Assembly: GCF_000151315.2 (NCBI RefSeq)
Contig: NW_011887292.1
Span: 1,033,534 to 1,097,533, forward strand
Origin: Capsaspora owczarzaki ATCC 30864
Taxonomy: Eukaryota; Opisthokonta; Filasterea
Direction of reading: 5' to 3'
DNA length: 64,000 nucleotides
Of this stretch, positions 1 to 10,391 are shown in pieces (the first letter of the stretch is position 1; each line of letters starts with the position of its first letter). The notes beneath the pieces were generated by a model. The model was not told where the DNA came from and ran no database searches. It saw nothing but the letters and a program-made list of their open reading frames with translations. A program made the translations under genes and the position numbers.

Positions 1-858
1 GAGAGCAGAGTTGGAATCAACAGCAACGTAAATCCCAAAACCAAAAACCGAACCTTCGTATTTCTCCAGCGTCTTTTGGACTTCATCGTACTGGCCAAGG
101 AGGAGCAGCAGCTCAATCAAGTTGGACTGGACGTTGAGGTGGCTGCGGGCGACGGCTGGATGCATGACGAGCAGTTCTCGAAAGATTGCTGCAGCCTCCT
201 TGTACTTGCCAAGCTTTCTGGAACACATGCCAAGGCGACGCTTGGCAAAAATATAGGGCCTCGTTTCGGGACCTATGCCATGGGGAGACAAATAGCAACG
301 CAACAGTCAGCACACGATGCGGCAGAATGCAAACGGAGCACTGCTGCAACAACAAAGACGACTCACGAATCCAAAACTCGGCACCATGGTCTTGAAAGTA
401 GTGTGGACTCAATCGCCGCAAATAGCCCTCCGAAAGCTGGACAGCCTTGAAGAGCATGGCTTCAGCTTCGACGACGGTTTGGGCGTCTTCCTCCGCAAGA
501 AGAATCCAGGCCGTGGAGCAGCTATTGAACGCAACGCACAAAAAGCGACAAACAACAGGGATGCACATCAAACACTCAGGTCCGTCAGTATACAAATGGG
601 AGGCAGACGAACGAAGGATTTGGTGTGGACTGACTGTGGAGCAATAGCGACTGCTTCTTTGGCAAACTGAATACGGGCTGGAGTGCTCTGATCCTTCCAG
701 GCACTTGTCATGTCTGCAGGCAGACCAAGAAATGCAGACAGAGGGTTGCGATGAGCACACGGGCACAAGTATCTTTGCAATTGAATAAGCATTGCCGTAC
801 GCTGTTGAGCTGCTTCAATCAGTGGATCTTTCAAGACATTGGGCTCGACTGAAAACAT
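1..858 (-). CDS. ST7: ST7 family protein (suppressor of tumorigenicity 7), 3' end beyond window
   Basis: Exons on the minus strand are 858-635, 521-367 and 272 to beyond base 1; the phases agree (2, then 1). The spliced protein reads RNPLSAF, then KEAVAIAPHCSTAWILLAEE, then FAKRRLGMCSRKLGKYKEA. These match the conserved ST7 blocks NPLNLF, EALEINPECATAYILLAEEE and IKRRLAMCARRLGRTREA in order. This is the TPR-like helical part of ST7. Animal ST7 is a multi-pass membrane protein of unclear biochemical role linked to tumour suppression. The N-terminal membrane segments of animal ST7 are not visible upstream. Either this protein lacks them or their exons were missed; a usable acceptor (TTTTCAG) lies just inside the proposed ATG at 858. 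The C-terminal half lies off the left edge. Family assignment is firm; the start is not. Confidence 0.85.
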
Positions 859-1423
859 GACCTACGTGCAGGCGGAGCGCAAGGTTGGCGAAACATGCGC
901 AGAACTCAATGCAATGCAAAACAACAAAAGGGCGAGTTTTTTTTTTTCTTGCTTTCGTACCGTCTGGTCCTTATCCGTCAAGGACATGTCGTAAGTCGTG
1001 AGAGGTTGCACGCGCTCCTTCCTGTGATAACTGCATTTTCAAACGATCGCAATGAGCTTCAGGAGCCACAGCGAGGGACGGTTGGGTTGAGCTTGAAAGT
1101 TGATTTTCTCACCGATTGCACTCTGCGCCGCGAAGTAACAGCATGGGATTTGGAATAATCTTGCACATGACGGTAGCCTGATGCGGTGATTTGCCAAACC
1201 ACCCCAAGCCAAGAGAGTGCATGTTAGACGGCGGATCACAAGCATGTCCAAAGCTCCAAATTATTCTGACCTTGGGAGCCCCGTTCGCCGATCGCGTCGC
1301 ACCTGCGGGCCAATAGCGGGAAATTCTGCAACCGGCACAAAATACACACAGCGGGTGAGAGAGAGAGAGAGAGACCAGGAGCGATATTTGCATGCTGCGA
1401 AACCGATGGACCCGCTCAGAACC
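859..1423. other. Intergenic between ST7 start and next minus-strand gene
   Basis: About 565 bp with no convincing coding exon on either strand. It holds a short GA run near 1358-1374. Unrecognised 5' exons of ST7 could lie here, but none of the minus-strand frames shows the hydrophobic segments expected for the ST7 N-terminus. Confidence 0.4.
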
Positions 1424-1963
1424 TTACACCTCAAACCCAAGCAATGCCAGGAACAGCATGACGACCGTCATCGCGACGGAAATGTACAGCTGGGTTGTCA
1501 TGGCGGACGGGTGCCAGTTGTCGATGACAAAGGCCGGCGTGGCAGGCAGGATCCAGCGCACGACGGCGCTCAGCATGAAGCTCGTGCGTTCGCCAATGTG
1601 CTGCAGCACTTCGATCGCCATGGTCGCGTCCGTGTCCAAGTCGGCGTCGCGGTTGGGCGATGCTTGGCGCTCGGCGGATTTGCCACCACCACCGCCACCA
1701 GCAGCAGTAGTAGTCGTAGTCGTAGTAGTAGAGCCGGAAGCAGCAGCAGCAGCGGAGGTCGCCAGCGTTGAGGCGTCCGACGCGCCTGCCACAAGTTTGT
1801 CGGCCGCAGGGAGGCGCTGATGAGCGCTGTTCTGAGCCATCTGGAGCGTTGGTTGCAGGTGCTCGAGCGCGGTTGTGGATGGGACGAGTTGCACCGTGAT
1901 GACGAGCATGGCGGCTGCCAGCATGGCCAGCAGCACAGTGACGAGCAACGGAACGCGTCCCAT
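1424..1963 (-). CDS. Hypothetical membrane protein, 179 aa
   Basis: Single-exon reading frame starting at the ATG at 1963-1961 (MGRVPLLVTV) and ending in TAA at 1426-1424. Residues about 5-27 form a hydrophobic helix that could be a signal anchor. The C-terminal 30 residues are again strongly hydrophobic (LYISVAMTVVMLFLALLG), and a third, weaker hydrophobic stretch (FMLSAVVRWILPATPAFVI) precedes it. The middle is a Ser/Thr/Ala/Gly-rich linker with a poly-Thr and a poly-Gly run. I do not recognise a family. The frame is open in three registers here because of low complexity, so membrane topology is the main support. Its 5' end faces the Greatwall gene 360 bp away, so the two probably share a divergent promoter. 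Confidence 0.55.
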   Translation of the reverse strand: MGRVPLLVTVLLAMLAAAMLVITVQLVPSTTALEHLQPTLQMAQNSAHQRLPAADKLVAGASDASTLATSAAAAASGSTTTTTTTTAAGGGGGGKSAERQASPNRDADLDTDATMAIEVLQHIGERTSFMLSAVVRWILPATPAFVIDNWHPSAMTTQLYISVAMTVVMLFLALLGFEV

Positions 1964-2322
1964 TTCGCAGCGACGTAACCAGCACACACACACTCACACA
2001 CAGAAGCACGCACACAACGATAGACACAAACAACACAAGTAATACTATAAATACGGAAAAAAAGGTGAAAAGTGAGAGAAAAGAGAGACCACGCAAATCG
2101 CGCGCGGGGAACTGTGGAAGAGAGTGCGAAAACAGAGACTGAATGCGTCCTCAATATCAAATAGTGACACACACACAACCACGCGAGCTGCACCCAAAAG
2201 GTCGAAATCGCTCTGTGAACAGCAGTGATTTCTTTGCCCTTGTTCTTGATAATCGAGGTTTGGGAATCCGATCTTCCTGCGATGAAGAGCGCAGTTTTGT
2301 TTAATTTTACTTTGTATTTTCT
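1964..2322. promoter_or_regulatory. Divergent intergenic region, membrane protein / Greatwall
   Basis: 359 bp between two divergent start codons (1963 minus, 2323 plus). It is rich in CA repeats at 1981-2020 and has an AT-rich segment near 2280-2322. It is presumably a shared promoter, but no specific transcription factor site is identifiable by eye. Confidence 0.4.
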
Positions 2323-5300
2323 ATGGCGCTGAATCAGCAACAGCCGACGCCGCGTGGCCGCGCGCAATCGTGTGCCCCAGCAGCACGAATATTATTCATG
2401 GAGGATGCCGACGCTGACCTGGAGGGCTCCCGATTGAACGACAGCCTCGTGGTGGGGACATTGTCGCCGCCGTTGAAAGGCCAGCAACAAGCAGCGAACG
2501 GCGCAGAGACATCATCCGACGAGAACCGCGCTCCGTCGCCAAACCAGGTCAGAGCAAACAACAGCACGGGTTTTGTTTTGTTATGAGGAGACAGTGTGCG
2601 CGCACAACGACTGGAGTGCATGAAAGGAGGGAAAAACAACAAAAAGGCGGCGGAAACGAGCCAAAAATCCAACACAAAAACATTCTGAAACGGTTTCAAA
2701 AACATGCATTGTTTCCATCGCTCGTCGATTCAGTTGACAGCTGGATGGCAGTGTGCATGCTGTTTGGGAAATTGTCTGTTTTTCCGCGTTGGTCGAGGGT
2801 CGCGGTCGGGCTGTTGAAGCGGAAAGCGAAGCTGCGCACGACGATATTCGTTTTTGAATCTTTTTGAAACATCAAAAGCTGACGCATTGCGCCTCTTATT
2901 GAACTCTTCTGCAGACACACTCGTCATCACGCTCAAGAGCAAAAGCACACTCGTTTTCATACAATGCAAGTGGTGCACACGCCTCGTTGACTCGGGCGAC
3001 CGGATTGCTCGAACACGCGCCCCGATTGGAGCGATTGGACGTCAGCGCGCTTGGCGCCAAGTTGGAAAACCTCAATCTGCACTTGTCTGAATCGAGCGCC
3101 TTGCCGACACCGGACTCGGCGAGCATCCATTTCCTAGGATTTGCATTCCCACAGCCATGCACCGCAACGTTGCCGAACGAGTTTGCCGCGGCCGAACCAA
3201 CGAGCCGAGCGCGATTCGAGTCCTCGGAGGTGTCCGATTTGAGCAGCCAACTTGACAAGACGCTGCTCTTGGCGGACGATGATGGCAGCACCGCAATGGT
3301 AACGGGAACGCCACCTCGAGGCTATGGGGCTGAGAGTGGCCGTGGCGACGATGATTTTGACGGCGATGACAGCGACGACGCGGACACTGAGGCGAGCGAT
3401 TTGAACGCAACACTGTTGGCAACCTCCCCGACCGTCAAGCTCAACCTCCGCCCGGGGTTTTCGCGCAGCAATTCCAGCCTTTCCTCGGCTAGCTCGTCTC
3501 AGGTGAGTTCGCCAGTTCCGAATGCGACTCCGCCGCTGGGATTCGGCGTTGAGCAAGGCAGCGAGCAAGCGCGGCTGGCATGGCTGTCAAGTATTCTGCC
3601 CAGTCGTCTAGCAGCGTTTTCTCCCACCCTAGAGCAGACTACTACCACCAGCAGTAGTAGTGCAAATATCAAACAACCAGCGACCGCTGCCGGGTCTGGC
3701 AGCAACACGCACCCTGCTCCGGGTTCCGCGGCTTCTTCCGTCTCGGGACCATGTATTGATGACTTTGAAGTCATCAAGCCCATTAGCCGTGGTGCCTTTG
3801 GCAAGGTGTTTCTGTCAGCGCGCTGCAGGCCGGACGCGTCCGAGACCGGAGAGGATGCAGCAACGCCTCAGAATTTATTTGCCATCAAAGTCATCAAGAA
3901 GGAGGACATTGTTCGCAAAAACATGCTGCAGCAGGTGATTGCCGAGCGCAATGCCCTGGCGGTGTCCACCAACCAGTTTATCGTCAAGCTGTTCTACTCG
4001 TTCCAGTCACAACACCACGTGTTTCTCGTCATGGAGTTCCTGGTTGGCGGAGATTTGTCCTCGTTGCTCCAGGTCGTCGGCTGCATGGACGAGCGGCCAA
4101 TGGTTTTGTTCTACATGTCCGAAATCATGATTGCGCTCGAGTATCTGCACTCGAAAGGCATTGTGCATCGCGATTTGAAACCGGACAATGTTTTGATTGA
4201 TTCGTCCGGGCACATCAAGCTGAGCGACTTTGGGCTGTCTTCTTTGCCACAAAACAAGCGCATGCTGAGTGCGACCGATCTGTTCAACAGCACGCCCCAT
4301 CGACCAGTGTCAATGTTCAGCCGATCAGCCTCGTCCATGTCCCAACTCTCCTTTACAGCTTCCAGGACGCCGGGTCAAATTCGGTCCATTACGAGCGACT
4401 TTTGCTCTCTCAGTCAAAACACGCCAGCAGCCCTGCAGCGCTGTGGCTCATCGCTCGAAATGACCAGTTCCGCACGATTTTTGCATCGCATCAAACGGAG
4501 CGTTTCGGTGGATTCGACCTCCGGCTCGATCTACAAAATGCACCAGCAGCAAGCGATGCAGGCATCTCAAACATCAACGCCAGGACCCAGCTTGCATTCT
4601 TGGGGGGAAGAATCAGTTGAGGCTATGGCCGGCAGCGAGCCCCAGCAGCCTTCCACCAAACGCACGCTGACAAGTGTCAACGAGACGACAGCGCAATCCG
4701 CACCCTCGGCTGCAACCAACCCATTTGAATGGCCACCGTCGTACTTTGAAACCTCGCTTGGGAGCTGTGCCCCAACACCACAGAAGGCGACTCTTTCTCA
4801 GCAGCCGAACTTTGTCACCATGACACCGCAGGCTGGTCGTTCATATGGCCTTGAAGAAAACTCGTGGGCGCATATTCCTGCCACAACAGGACGCAAGCCC
4901 AAGGTGGGCTTGGCGAAAGCGCGCACCAACAGGCCCGTACTTGGCACACCAGACTATCTTGCTCCTGAAATCATTCGAGGGCAACAGCACAGTAAGTATT
5001 TGCGCTCCCATAGCCCATTGGAATTATTGCTTGTCATCATGTCTCTGACTCAGGGTGGAAAAATCATGGCCAACCGACACAACCAACACAAAATAGCACT
5101 AGCGGTAGACTTTTGGGCTCTCGGCGTGTGCTTGTACGAGTTGCTACTGGGCTGTCCACCATTCAATGCGGATAGCGAGGAGGAGATTTTCGATAACATT
5201 TTGAGCCGAGGTAATGCCAAGCACGAATGCAATGCGGTCATCCAAAAACACAGAAGAACAATAATCGTGTGGTTGCGTAGATGTCCCTCAATTTGAATGA

Positions 5301-5716
5301 TTCCGCTTTGTGTGTGTCTGGAGCAGCAATTCCGTGGCCCGAGGACGATAGTGCCTTGTCACCCGAGGCCTTTTCGTTGATCAATATGCTACTCAGCGAT
5401 GATCCTTTTGCTCGGTTCAATGTCCGCCTGATCAAGAAGCATGCGTTCTTTGCAGACGTTGACTGGAGCGCCGTTCATACACAAGAGCCTCCGTTTGTAC
5501 CGACTCCTGCTGGAAGTACCGACACGAGTTATTTTGATGGTAAGATCTGGGCAAAACAATGTGTCTACAGAGTTTTATGAAACTCGAAAACGATTCATGC
5601 ACTCATTGACAAAACAATCACCCTTTGACGTTCATGTTATGATGCTGCCATGCGTCGTCCCGACAGCTCGCAATTCTGCCCAAAATCTCCGCTTCTCTGC
5701 CTTCGCCAGTGAATGA
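2323..5716 (+). CDS. MASTL: Greatwall/MASTL protein kinase with split activation segment
   Basis: Five exons: 2323-2547, 2915-4991, 5097-5210, 5327-5539, 5667-5716, giving 892 aa. The kinase domain starts near residue 359 (G-loop SRGAFGKVF, catalytic loop HRDLKPDN, DFG near 513). About 230 residues are inserted between DFG and GTPDYLAPE (near 752), the hallmark of Greatwall. Inside the insert DLFNSTPH and RTPGQ match the vertebrate MASTL insert start. The end (DTSYFDARNSAQNL...) matches the conserved MASTL C-terminal tail DTSYFEARNTAQHL. Greatwall phosphorylates ENSA/ARPP19, which then inhibits PP2A-B55, controlling mitotic entry; fungal Rim15 is the counterpart. The insert is much shorter than in vertebrates (over 500 residues). 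About 358 acidic and Ser-rich residues precede the kinase, with no recognised domain. Neighbours are unrelated. Confidence 0.93.
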
Positions 5717-5938
5717 GCCAGCAGCATTCAGTTTGTTGTTTTGGACAATTCCGTTTTGTTTTCGTTTGGTTATCGGTTATTTTTGTTTTGATAAAAGTTT
5801 GCATTTTCGCTTTCAACATGGAATTGTTGTACAACATCTGGAAGATTTGATTTCCACAATATACACAATTATACAATGGTGTTACACCTGTTTTGGCATT
5901 TTGGAGCACAGGAATTGACAAAAACCAGAGTCGACTTC

Positions 5939-7780
5939 CTAACTGCGGAGCAGCATGGTGTGCAGCGCCTTCCAGGTGAAATAGCTGCCCGCAGTAAGCA
6001 ACAACGGAGCAAGTAGCCCAGAAAGAGCAGCGATGGGGATGGAGGGAACGGCACGGCCGGCGAGACGCTGGAAGAGCGAAAAGACCACATTCCAATACAC
6101 GGACGAGGTCAGGAACATTGGACGATTGAGAGGCGCCCTGTTGACCGTCTGGATGAGCAGCTCCGAGGTAATATCGAGCGTCAGGCCCCAGAGACGGAAG
6201 ATGGTGTGCGAGTCTTGCGTCGTCCCCATGGCGAGACGCTGGCTGGGTTCGCCTGGGGCCGTAGAGCTCCCTGCCGAGAACGAGGAGGTCATCACCAGGG
6301 GGCTTGCAAGTGTGTCATGCGACGACGCGGGCAAAAAGACGCACGGCATGATGAGGGGGTTGATGCCAATGATGGCAAGCACGGTGCACACCCAAGACGA
6401 CGGGAAGATGGTAAAGTCAAACCAATCCACCACACCTGACGAGGCAGACGCGGCATAGACAGTCATGTTGGAGCTGGGGGACGTTGGCGCGGTGGCGAGC
6501 TGTGCCGGGTTGATGCCGGACGGGTGCGACGCAGCATTCGAACTAGCACTGTTGCTCAAGCTCAGACCAGGAAGAAGGCTCTGGTGCTGGTGCAGGTGTA
6601 GATGCGGCGCTAGGAATGCCGTGACGGGGACCCAGCGGTAGGCGGCAATTTCCGTTTCTGCGAGATGGAGCGGCGGCGTTTCGTGGCACACCTGGACAAA
6701 GACAAACACGTGCACTGTATACTTGCGCGAGCGACCGGCTGTGTGTGGTTTGAGCTGGCCAATCAGCATAAAGGGCGAGTCGACGCGAGTTGGATCGACA
6801 TCGAGCCCAGTTTCCTCTCTTGTTTCGCGAATGGCCGCCTGCAACGGCGTCTCGCCAGCTTCGATGTGCCCGCCTGGGAAGCACACATCCGCCGAGAAGG
6901 GGTCTCCAGCACGCTCGACGCGTTTCAGGTACAGAATTTCGGCACGCGAGAGCGCCAGGCTGGCTGCAGTCGGAGGTTGGCCGATGGGCGTGGCGGGCGT
7001 TTCCGAGTTTCCAAGAGACGACGAAGCCGAGGCAGAAGGTGCCGATGCAGTCAACGTTGAGGCGGGAATGGGCGCGGGAACCACGAGGCCGTTTCGCTGC
7101 AAGAGCGAGAGGGACGTGCGCGACAGAGCGACCGGGGCGCGCGGCGGGACGGAGCGAACGCCCGGCGGTCCCAGCACGAAATTTGGCAGCACAGCCGACG
7201 ACGAAGCGGACAATACAGAGAACGACGTGGTGGACGTGGCGGAGGAGGTGGTTGCAGTAGTAGCAGCAGCAGCAGGTGTAGCAGGTTGTAGAATTGGTGA
7301 CGCGGGGCGCAAGACGGGCGAAACAGACTCGACGGACGAGACTGGCGACGGCGACTCTGACGAACCCGAGACGAGGACACCGGGCGTGCTGGTCGCGTTG
7401 GAGACTGTCGAGAAGGATGAGGACGAGGACGAGGACGAAGACGAAGACGAAGACGAGGACGAGGGTTTGGTGGACGAGGCAGAGACAGCCGACCAGGACG
7501 ATGACAGCGGCGAAGTAGTCGAAGCAGCGGCGGCAGCAGCAGCAGTGTTGGGCGTGGAGTGGTGCACGGCGGACGCGGGCAGGCGCAGAATGATGGAAAT
7601 GGAAGCCAAGCGACGTCCACTCGAGTTCGCAGACGACGCAGAGGACGAGGACGTGGACGAGGACGTGGAGGAGGAAGAAAGCGAAGATGGCTTGGCGCGG
7701 TCATCAAAGTTCCACGACGACGCGGTGCTCAGCAGCGCCTTCAGAAACGGATCGCGCAGCAGCAGCGACGTCGGCAGCAT
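5939..7780 (-). CDS. Large Nudix hydrolase with hydrophobic C-terminus, 613 aa
   Basis: Intronless frame from ATG 7780 to 5939. The Nudix box is complete near residues 301-323: GGHIEAGETPLQ then AAIRETREETGLDV, i.e. G-x5-E-x7-REUxEExGU with the metal-binding glutamates present. The preceding ILYLKRVERAGDPFSADVCF and the later RLWGLTLDI motif resemble a fungal/protist family annotated as CoA- or nucleotide-pyrophosphatase-like Nudix proteins (CFPGG, then LWGLTLG). The last 200 residues carry hydrophobic segments (VCTVLAIIGINPLIMPCVF and PIAALSGLLAPLLL), so it may be membrane associated. The first 280 residues are Ser/Thr/Ala low complexity. The substrate cannot be told from sequence. Convergent with Greatwall (222 bp apart) and divergent from the dehydrogenase. 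Confidence 0.85.
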   Translation of the reverse strand: MLPTSLLLRDPFLKALLSTASSWNFDDRAKPSSLSSSSTSSSTSSSSASSANSSGRRLASISIILRLPASAVHHSTPNTAAAAAAASTTSPLSSSWSAVSASSTKPSSSSSSSSSSSSSSSSFSTVSNATSTPGVLVSGSSESPSPVSSVESVSPVLRPASPILQPATPAAAATTATTSSATSTTSFSVLSASSSAVLPNFVLGPPGVRSVPPRAPVALSRTSLSLLQRNGLVVPAPIPASTLTASAPSASASSSLGNSETPATPIGQPPTAASLALSRAEILYLKRVERAGDPFSADVCFPGGHIEAGETPLQAAIRETREETGLDVDPTRVDSPFMLIGQLKPHTAGRSRKYTVHVFVFVQVCHETPPLHLAETEIAAYRWVPVTAFLAPHLHLHQHQSLLPGLSLSNSASSNAASHPSGINPAQLATAPTSPSSNMTVYAASASSGVVDWFDFTIFPSSWVCTVLAIIGINPLIMPCVFLPASSHDTLASPLVMTSSFSAGSSTAPGEPSQRLAMGTTQDSHTIFRLWGLTLDITSELLIQTVNRAPLNRPMFLTSSVYWNVVFSLFQRLAGRAVPSIPIAALSGLLAPLLLTAGSYFTWKALHTMLLRS

Positions 7781-8069
7781 GGATTAGTGTGCGTGTAGAA
7801 TTGTTTGTGTGTGTGTGCGAGGATTCGGAGTGTATTGAACGAGGAAATGGGAAATGACCGAAAGAAAGGAAAGAGGAGTGCGTTTTCGTCCGTTTTTCTC
7901 AGATTTTTGATTCGCTCAGAGTGCTTTTCCATAAAGCGCAACGTCTCTTCATTCACACACCCCCCCTCCCACCTTTGGTGATGGTATTGTGTTTGTTTAG
8001 AACTGAACTGTTGCTTTGCTGTTCAGTCTTTGAAATTTTCACTTTGACAATCTCCATCCATACATCACA

Positions 8070-10102
8070 ATGCCCCGTCTGAACGGCAAGGTCGCAATCA
8101 TCACTGGCGCTGGCGGGTAATGCAGCTCATCTTTGTTGTTTGATGTTGCTTGTTGTTGGTGTTTTCGTTCTTTGTTGACGAGGGTTGAGGTCGATTGCCA
8201 AGAGAGAGAGCGAGAGAAGCCGTTTTGTTGTTTTTGTTGGGACTTTTGCCGTTCTTGCCAAAGCGATTGCGTCGTTGGCGTTACCGTCGCCCCGTTGCGC
8301 ATGAGTATTGAATTTGAGTGCTGTGAGTGCTGTGAATGAGTGAGTGAGTGGGTGCATGTGGATGTGCATGTGGATGTGGAACAGTTGCGTTGTGACCCTC
8401 GTGCCCAATTTTTTTTTTTTTTTTTTTTGTGTGCCGGCTTATTGTTTTTGCCCATCGTCAGTCAACACAGCGCCTGCATTGATGATGATTTGACGATGAT
8501 TGATGATTGATGATTGATGATTGATGATGAATGATGGCTGAGTTGACGATGCTCAATGCCTCAGATGCAACAATCCCAGCGTTGCTTCGTCCACACTTCA
8601 CCTCGCTCAAAAACAAAATTAGAGGATCCCGGTTTTTTTTTTTTTTTTTGCTGGTTTCTACGTCTTTGTTCGCTGCGTTCGTTCTTCCGATGTTGCTCGT
8701 CGTTCTTCTTCTTGTTCTTGTTCTTGTTCTTGTTCTTCTTGTTTCATTCAGACAGCGTTGCTATTGTTGCGCGTTGCGTGTGGCTCTGTGTGAATCGGTC
8801 GCGCTCACTTTTCGCACTTTTTTTTTCCATCCCTCGCCTCGCCTCGTTCTCTTCCTCGCAGCGGCATCGGCCGTGAGGCTGCCATCCGCTTCGCCAACGA
8901 GGGCGCCAAGGTCGTCGCTGCTGACGTCAACGACGCTGCCGGCAACGAGACCGTCGAGATGATCAACAAGGTTCACCCCGGCGCTGCCGTCTACGTCCAT
9001 TCCGACGTTTCGAAGGCTGCCGACTGCGAGAACATGGTCAAGGTTGCCGAGGAGAAGTTCTGTACGCGCTTTTCATTGCATGTTTGGTTTGCGTTGTGCT
9101 CGTTGAGTTGATGATGGGGGCGGCTTTCTGGACGGACACAACTGTGGACACGTGAAACCGCACAACGAAAACAAGGACATTTTGTGACATCTGGTCTTGG
9201 GCGTTTTTTTTTTCTTGGTTGAGCTTGTTGAGTGTTGAATCATGTTGTAATGGTGATCACTGTGACTCACTCGATTTGCTGTGGTTTTGGTTTTGTTGTC
9301 GTGTGATCTTTCAACACACACACACACACACACACAAAAAAAAAAACAGCCAAGCTCAACATCATCTTCAACAACGCTGGCATCATGCACCCCAAGGACG
9401 ACGACGCCACCGGCACTGACGAGGCCATCTGGGACCTCACCATGAACATCAACCTCAAGGGTGTGTGGCTTGGCATCAAGTACGCCATCCCCGCCATGCG
9501 TCGCGCTGGCGGTGGCAGCATCATCAACACTGCCTCGTTCGTCGGTCTTCTCGGCGCTGCCACTCCCCAGGTTGCTTGTAAGTCTGGTTTCCTTCTCCAT
9601 TCTCCATTCTTGCCGAGCTTGTGTAGCGCTCACATGTTTTTTTGTTTCTCGTTTTGTGTGTGCCTCCTGACAGACACTGCTTCCAAGGGTGGCGTCCTCG
9701 CTCTCAGCCGCGAGATTGCCGTGATCCACGCTCGCGAGAACATTCGCTGCAACTCGATCTGCCCCGGCCCTCTCCGCACCCCTCTGCTCATGGACTTCCT
9801 CAACACTGAGGAGAAGAAGGAGCGCCGCCTCGTCCACGTCCCCATGGGTCGCTTTGGTGAGAGGTGGTTTTTGGGTGTGCGTGTTTTTTTTGTGCATTGA
9901 GACTTGACACTCACTTTTTGGTCCTTCACTGTTCTTCTGCCTGTCTTTAGGTGAGGCTGCTGAGATTGCTCAGGCCGCCCTTTTCCTTGCCTCGGACGAG
10001 AGCAGCTACATTACCGGCAGCTCCATGACCGTCGATGGTGGCATCACCGCTGCCTACGTCACCCCGACTGGCCCCACCAAGTCCCTCCCCCCGACCAACT
10101 AA
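8070..10102 (+). CDS. Short-chain dehydrogenase/reductase (classical SDR), 269 aa
   Basis: Five exons: 8070-8116, 8862-9061, 9350-9577, 9674-9856, 9951-10102; all phases agree. The protein has the Rossmann motif TGAGGGIGR (residues about 12-20, split by intron 1), NNAG near 90-93, catalytic Ser near 145, and YTASK with Tyr159 and Lys163. The PG motif (CPGPLRTPLL) and the GSSMTVDGG C-terminus are also typical. It is a cytosolic NAD(P)-dependent oxidoreductase. The sequence is close to the bacterial 3-ketoacyl/glucose dehydrogenase-like group, so the substrate is not predictable. Intron 1 is long for this locus (745 nt) and contains a TGAT-rich tandem stretch around 8479-8531 and long T runs. 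Codon use is highly biased to C/G third positions, suggesting strong expression. Confidence 0.93.
8479..8531. repeat. TGATGATT-type tandem repeat in SDR intron 1
   Basis: Irregular array of tgatgat/tgattga units about 50 bp long, visible directly. It lies in the first intron of the dehydrogenase gene. No function is evident. Confidence 0.8.
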
Positions 10103-10391
10103 AATTCTTAGAGTGCTTCGTCTGGTGTTGTTTTCGACTTGGCCTGTGCTCTCTCCAGTCGATGCAACACCCAACCTTGTGAAAATACAAAATGACAAAA
10201 TTCCCCCCAAAAAATCCTTGACACGTTCTTGACCTCTTTGTATTTCCATTGTATGTAGGCACAACATTTCATTGTGGGATTTGGGTAACAGAAACAAAGC
10301 AGCAGAGACGACGATGACGCCAACGACGCCAACAACAACAACAACAACAACACCAAAAAAATAACAAAAGACTCAAAACGCCACAGCACGC

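Noticed and set aside
6723-7787. A 354-codon plus-strand acidic frame
   Set aside because: Antisense to the Ser-rich head of the Nudix gene; poly-Asp/Glu arises from the complement of Ser codons.
8479-8560. C/D box snoRNA-like TGATGA...CTGA in SDR intron 1
   Set aside because: The TGATGA boxes come from a simple tandem repeat; no terminal stem or guide region could be shown.
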